Source of the DNA: Isosphaeraceae bacterium | Lineage (GTDB): Bacteria > Planctomycetota > Planctomycetia > Isosphaerales > Isosphaeraceae | DNA: 35,869 nucleotides | Direction: 5' to 3' | NCBI GenBank assembly: GCA_025356475.1 | Contig: JANXSX010000121.1 | Span: forward strand, 1-35,869 | Part shown: piece by piece, positions 32,094 through 35,869 of the stretch | Numbering within the stretch: position 1 is the first letter of the stretch | Layout of the letters: every line of letters begins with the position of its first letter | Position numbers and translations under genes: made by a program | Notes under the pieces: generated by a model | The model's database searches: none | The model's input: only the letters and a program-made list of their open reading frames with translations | Told to the model about the DNA's origin: nothing

Positions 32094-34406
32094 TCAGGTG
32101 CCCCGGCCGACCCAGGCGAAGACAACGCTAAAGAGCAGGAGTACGGTGCAGGCCAGCACCATCAAGTAGTTCCGAACCTTACCCGTCTGAATGCCTCGAC
32201 CCCAGTCGCCCAGCACGTAGATGATCTTGGCCGTCAGGTTGACCAGCCCATCAACGGCAAACCGATCGAAGAAGCCTTCGAACTTCGATAGCACGACGGT
32301 CAGACCGGCCACGGTATTGACCACTCCGTCGACAATCGACTTGTCGAACCGGCTCACCCCCCGGGCCAAAGCCAAGGTCGGGCGGACGAGAACGGCCCAG
32401 TACAGCTCGTCGAAGTACCACTTGTGTTGCAAAAAGCTGTTGATGCCCGCGAAGCGGTGGGCGACCTTGGCCGCCTCGAAACGCTTGTAGCCAGGCAAGT
32501 AATACAGCACGGCCAGACCAATGCCGGAAGTTGCGATGATCAGCGAAGCCAGCATCGCCCAGTTATGGGCACTACCCAGGTCGGCCAGCGGGATCGGTGC
32601 CCCGTAAGCCAGCATCATTTCCAGGATCGGCTCGCCAAAGAACGGTAGGATGAACATCGGCCAGCCAATCGCAATCGCCGGCACAGCCAGCGCGAATAGC
32701 GGCCAGAGCATCATCGGCCCACTCTCATGGGCATGGGCCACCGGGTCACCATGGTCATGGCCATGATCGTCATGGCCGTGCGAGTGAGTGTCATGGCCAT
32801 GGCCAGCCTGTTGGCTGCGCGACTCACCCGCAAAGACCAGGAACCACATCCGGAACATATAGAAGGCCGTGATCGCCGCACCGACTGCGGGTAGAACAAA
32901 GAGCAAGATGTGCTGATAATTCCCTTCGTGGAACACGAAGTGGATCGACGACGCTAGAATCGCGTCTTTCGAGTAGAACCCGCTGAAGAGAGGCACCCCC
33001 GAGATCGCCATCGTCGCCGCTAGCATCGTCAAAGCGGTCCACTTCATCTTGGGGAAGAGGCCCCCGAGAACTGGCATCTCATAGGTGTGGACGCTGTGAT
33101 AGACGCTGCCCGCCCCAAGGAACAAGAGCGCCTTGAAGAACGCATGGGTGATCAGGTGGAAGAGCCCCGCTGCCCAGCCTCCTACCCCGAGGCCCAGCAT
33201 CATGAAGCCCAACTGGCTCACTGTCGAGTACGCCAGAACCTTCTTGTAATCGCTCTGAACGACCGCAATCGTCGCGGCCACGAACAGCGTGATTCCACCG
33301 GTATAGGCAATGTAAAGGAGCGCAGGCTCTGTGAAGAGCGGGAAGAACCGACCGACCAAGTAGACCCCCGCCGCAACCATCGTGGCCGCGTGGATCAGCG
33401 CAGAGACCGGAGTTGGCCCCGCCATGGCATCCGGCAGCCAGACATGGAGCGGGAATTGGGCACTCTTGCCCGCACAGCCCGCGAAGATCCCCAGCCCGGC
33501 GATCGTGAGGACCCAATAGGGGATCTGACTGGGACGCCCTGAGTCATCAACCAGCGGCGTGTCCGTTTCGGGATCAAGCAAACGAACAACGTCGTAGGCC
33601 TGGGCATCCTTCGAAGCCGTGACCACATTCAGCTTGCCTGCCCTGTCACGCAAGGTCGAGTTCAGCTCGTGAATGTCGAACGTACCGAAGGCCGACCACA
33701 ACAGGCCAAGGCCCATCAACATCCCCACGTCCCCGATCCGGTTCGTGATGAACGCTTTGTTCGCTGCGTCGCAATTCTTCTTGTCCTCGTACCAGAAGCC
33801 GATCAGGAAGTACGAACAGACCCCGACCAGTTCCCAGAACATGAAGATCATGAAAACGCTGGACGAGGCGACCAGGCCAAGCATCGAGAAGCAAAATAGC
33901 GATAAGTAGGCAAAGAACCGCGGGTAACGCGGGTCATCGTGCATGTAGCCCATCGAATAGATATGGATCAGGGTCGCAATGAACGTGACCATGAGGAACA
34001 TGATCGCGGCCAAGCTGTCGATCGCCACACCAACCGGGATCGCCAGACCTTCCGGATGTCGGACATCCTTCAGCCCTTGACCAAGGGTGACCCAGTCAAC
34101 ACTCGCGGTCCACAGGAGCGGTTCCGCCTTGTGCGGCTTCGTGGGCGAAGCGTGCTCACCACCGTGCTCGCCCTCAGCCGATGCGTGGGCTTCGCCACCA
34201 CCCCTGGCGTGGTGGTCAAAGACCCCTTCCGCCGAACCGAAATAGGCGAGAAAGCCCACCAAACTCAGTAGGAACGACCCTGCAATTGCTCCCGTGGCGA
34301 TATAGGCGTTCAGACGACCGAGGAACTTGATCCCCAGGATCTGCACCGTAAACGCGACGAGGGGCAAGAAAACGGCGGCTACGTACAATCCAACCTGCCA
34401 GCTCAT
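32094..34406 (-). CDS. nuoL: NADH-quinone oxidoreductase subunit L
   Basis: A 770-residue subunit, starting at ATG 34406 (MSWQVGLYVAAVFLP) with GAGGA six bases upstream. It pumps protons in complex I, and its C-terminal lateral helix links the membrane arm. Core motifs are FWELVGVCSYFLIGFWYED, IPYWVLTIAGLGIFAGC, SAQFPLHVWLPDAMAGPTPV, SALIHAATMVAAGVYL and KKVLAYSTVSQLGFMMLG. Two histidine-rich hydrophilic loops are present, at about 64-92 and 535-560, where HGHD-type repeats fall at 32719-32820. They lengthen the protein over the usual 610-650. nuoM follows downstream; nuoK, normally upstream, is not found. Confidence 0.96.
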   Translation of the reverse strand: MSWQVGLYVAAVFLPLVAFTVQILGIKFLGRLNAYIATGAIAGSFLLSLVGFLAYFGSAEGVFDHHARGGGEAHASAEGEHGGEHASPTKPHKAEPLLWTASVDWVTLGQGLKDVRHPEGLAIPVGVAIDSLAAIMFLMVTFIATLIHIYSMGYMHDDPRYPRFFAYLSLFCFSMLGLVASSSVFMIFMFWELVGVCSYFLIGFWYEDKKNCDAANKAFITNRIGDVGMLMGLGLLWSAFGTFDIHELNSTLRDRAGKLNVVTASKDAQAYDVVRLLDPETDTPLVDDSGRPSQIPYWVLTIAGLGIFAGCAGKSAQFPLHVWLPDAMAGPTPVSALIHAATMVAAGVYLVGRFFPLFTEPALLYIAYTGGITLFVAATIAVVQSDYKKVLAYSTVSQLGFMMLGLGVGGWAAGLFHLITHAFFKALLFLGAGSVYHSVHTYEMPVLGGLFPKMKWTALTMLAATMAISGVPLFSGFYSKDAILASSIHFVFHEGNYQHILLFVLPAVGAAITAFYMFRMWFLVFAGESRSQQAGHGHDTHSHGHDDHGHDHGDPVAHAHESGPMMLWPLFALAVPAIAIGWPMFILPFFGEPILEMMLAYGAPIPLADLGSAHNWAMLASLIIATSGIGLAVLYYLPGYKRFEAAKVAHRFAGINSFLQHKWYFDELYWAVLVRPTLALARGVSRFDKSIVDGVVNTVAGLTVVLSKFEGFFDRFAVDGLVNLTAKIIYVLGDWGRGIQTGKVRNYLMVLACTVLLLFSVVFAWVGRGT

Positions 34407-34562
34407 CACAAATCCTCGGCAAAGCCGGACGCGCACGTCGTCCCAGATGCTCAAAGCGCGGGAGATCGTGAAATATGGCACACGCCCCCTAGGCCATGCA
34501 AGACCCCGGTCCCTCAAACGGGGAGGATTGCACGGTTTGTCCCCTGAAATCCACGAAGGTGG

Positions 34563-34946
34563 GTGCTCGCAAGCGAGTGCGTGATGACTCCGGAACACGG
34601 ACTGACGAAACAACCCCCCTCTTATTGGGCCGATCTGCTCACGAGACTCGTTCCCACGGAGGACCGTGGAAACGAGTTTTGGTGCGTGATTCGTAAGGTA
34701 GAGTCATTCGTGAATGGGCGAGAAATCGGGAAGTTGTTTCGTCAGTGTTCCCCTGTCGTCCTCAATGGACAGCCACAAATCAGCCTAAGGCATCGCTTTC
34801 CTGGCGAAGAATCATGGCTCGTCATCTTGCCCAATCCTCCCCTCTCCCTCATGAGAGCTAAAGGTCCCAATCGCACCCTCGCGGATCACTGGTCACTGCA
34901 CATGCACAAGGTCTCACCTGGAATCGGTCGGCTAACCCCAATCTGA
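34563..34946 (+). CDS. Doubtful hypothetical reading frame
   Basis: An open frame of up to 127 residues, divergent from nuoL, with starts at 34563 or ATG 34584. The predicted protein (LLTRLVPTEDRGNEFWCVIRK..., FVNGREIGKLFRQCSP) has no family I recognise. A strong inverted repeat at 34647-34676 lies inside it, and no clear Shine-Dalgarno is seen. It is listed because it is the best candidate on this side, but I think it is more likely non-coding. Confidence 0.25.
   Translation: MLASECVMTPEHGLTKQPPSYWADLLTRLVPTEDRGNEFWCVIRKVESFVNGREIGKLFRQCSPVVLNGQPQISLRHRFPGEESWLVILPNPPLSLMRAKGPNRTLADHWSLHMHKVSPGIGRLTPI
34647..34676 (+). repeat. REP-like palindrome
   Basis: CTCGTTCCCACGG (34647-34659) and CCGTGGAAACGAG (34664-34676) pair at 12 of 13 positions over an AGGA loop, and TTTT follows at 34677-34680. 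It resembles the GTTCCCACG...CGTGGGAAC palindromes that I recall as scattered in planctomycete genomes. The T-run also makes it terminator-like on the plus strand. Confidence 0.6.
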
Positions 34947-35869
34947 GGTGTTGTTGCGAAAATGCAACGTGGCTCCTGGAGATAGGGAGTTCGTCGATAA
35001 TGTAGGTACCACTGGTTCCAACTCTCAACAGAGGGAACCGAGCTAAAGGAAGTACTCGGTGAATCTAGGCGATAACACGTTACATAACAGGGTATTCAGG
35101 GAACTCGACCGAGGCTTTCCTGAAGACACGAATCCAAATAAACGGGCAGAGTGAGTGCGTCCATCCCCGTGGGCATGTCTTCCAGAGACAACGGAGTGGA
35201 AAAAATGTGATTCTGGATCTTGTACGAGAGGCAAGCGTCCCGTAGAGTCAGCCTAGGTCGGAACAATGGTGTGTCTTCAATACGCACAGAACTTTCGACG
35301 TCACTCGCACCAAATCCATCCGAGACAGGGAAATTGGTGGGGTTGCTCACAAACTTCGGCAAATTTGTTAGACACCGAACATTTTCAAAGGTGGTCGGAA
35401 CCGGTCACACAGTCTGCACGACAAAAACCCAATAAATACGTTTGCATTGGGTGGTTCGATCATGTTATCTCTGACTCGTCGTTCGTTCTCAAGCCGTGGA
35501 TGTCACGAATCCGCTCCGAAACGTTGAATGCACGAGGCGCTTACCCAGAACTCGCAGATCGATCACCGAGTGGCAGAGAGGACCCTGACCAAATTTGAGA
35601 CCCACGCCTGCGACATCCGTTTCAAGACCACACCAAGGTGGCTCTCTCAGCCCCTGAAAAGAGATTAGCGAGGACGCGACCAAAGATTTTCCTTGACACC
35701 CGGTTCTTGCATGCACGAGAATCTGAGAATTCGTAGAGCCGGTGTGGACTTTGAAGATCGATCTCTCTCGACTGACTCTCCGCTGTCTCCTTAGTTCGAT
35801 ACCGAACAACCCTTAGCCTAGCCGCAGACGACTCACTTCAATGACTACCTGCACCCGGCGAGTCAAAAC
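34947..35869. other. Right-edge region without a recognisable gene
   Basis: About 920 bases. The open frames here are short, on both strands, lack ribosome binding sites and show no familiar protein content. The sequence looks less GC-rich than most of the window. No RNA gene or repeat array was seen. It could be an intergenic region, a decayed gene or the flank of a feature beyond the edge. Confidence 0.5.

Noticed and set aside
35489-35809. 106-codon minus-strand frame near the right edge
   Set aside because: No ribosome binding site, no recognisable domain, and composition unlike the genes of the window.
1-35869. CRISPR arrays, tRNA or rRNA genes, transposases
   Set aside because: I looked for regularly spaced repeats, cloverleaf-like sequences and transposase motifs and saw none; only isolated palindromes were found.

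Overview
The window looks like chromosomal DNA of a planctomycete, most likely from the Isosphaera group (inference). The evidence is family content: three genes carrying five 3-keto-disaccharide hydrolase (DUF1080) domains, a DUF1549/DUF1553 plus DUF1501 gene pair, a formylglycine-generating-enzyme-like (SUMF1) relic, a proline-rich lipoprotein and several planctomycete-type hypotheticals. Base composition is GC-rich, and coding strands alternate in short, mostly one- or two-gene units.

Left part (1-5.3 kb): the 5' part of a two-domain DUF1080 protein runs off the left edge. Divergent from it are trpB and trpA (last two steps of tryptophan synthesis), then a convergent beta-CASP metallo-beta-lactamase protein with a TTG start. 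At 5.4-11.5 kb a conserved hypothetical is followed by a second DUF1080 gene, an MmeI-like restriction-methylation enzyme, and a third DUF1080 gene in opposite orientation, so the restriction gene lies between inverted paralogues.

Middle (11.8-24.4 kb): a di-haem cytochrome c, a STAS-domain protein, an M19 dipeptidase, a small hypothetical, a frameshifted SUMF1 pseudogene, and the DUF1549/1553-DUF1501 operon with a perfect 14-bp hairpin between its genes. Then come a TMEM14-like membrane protein, a SOUL haem-binding protein, a methyltransferase, a lipoprotein and a MoeA-like protein that lacks the usual active-site motifs.

Right part (24.6-35.9 kb): a translationally coupled ABC-type ATPase and TOPRIM-like protein pair, the best candidate here for an under-described (probably anti-phage) system. 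After it are a solitary RbsA-type sugar ABC ATPase, a zinc-ribbon membrane protein, a small secreted protein, an SDR reductase, and nuoM and nuoL of respiratory complex I without nuoK or nuoN beside them. The last 0.9-1.4 kb holds no convincing gene.

No tRNA, rRNA, CRISPR array, transposase or integrase was recognised. Several GC-rich palindromes without U-tails lie between genes and probably act as terminators, mRNA stabilisers or REP-like elements.
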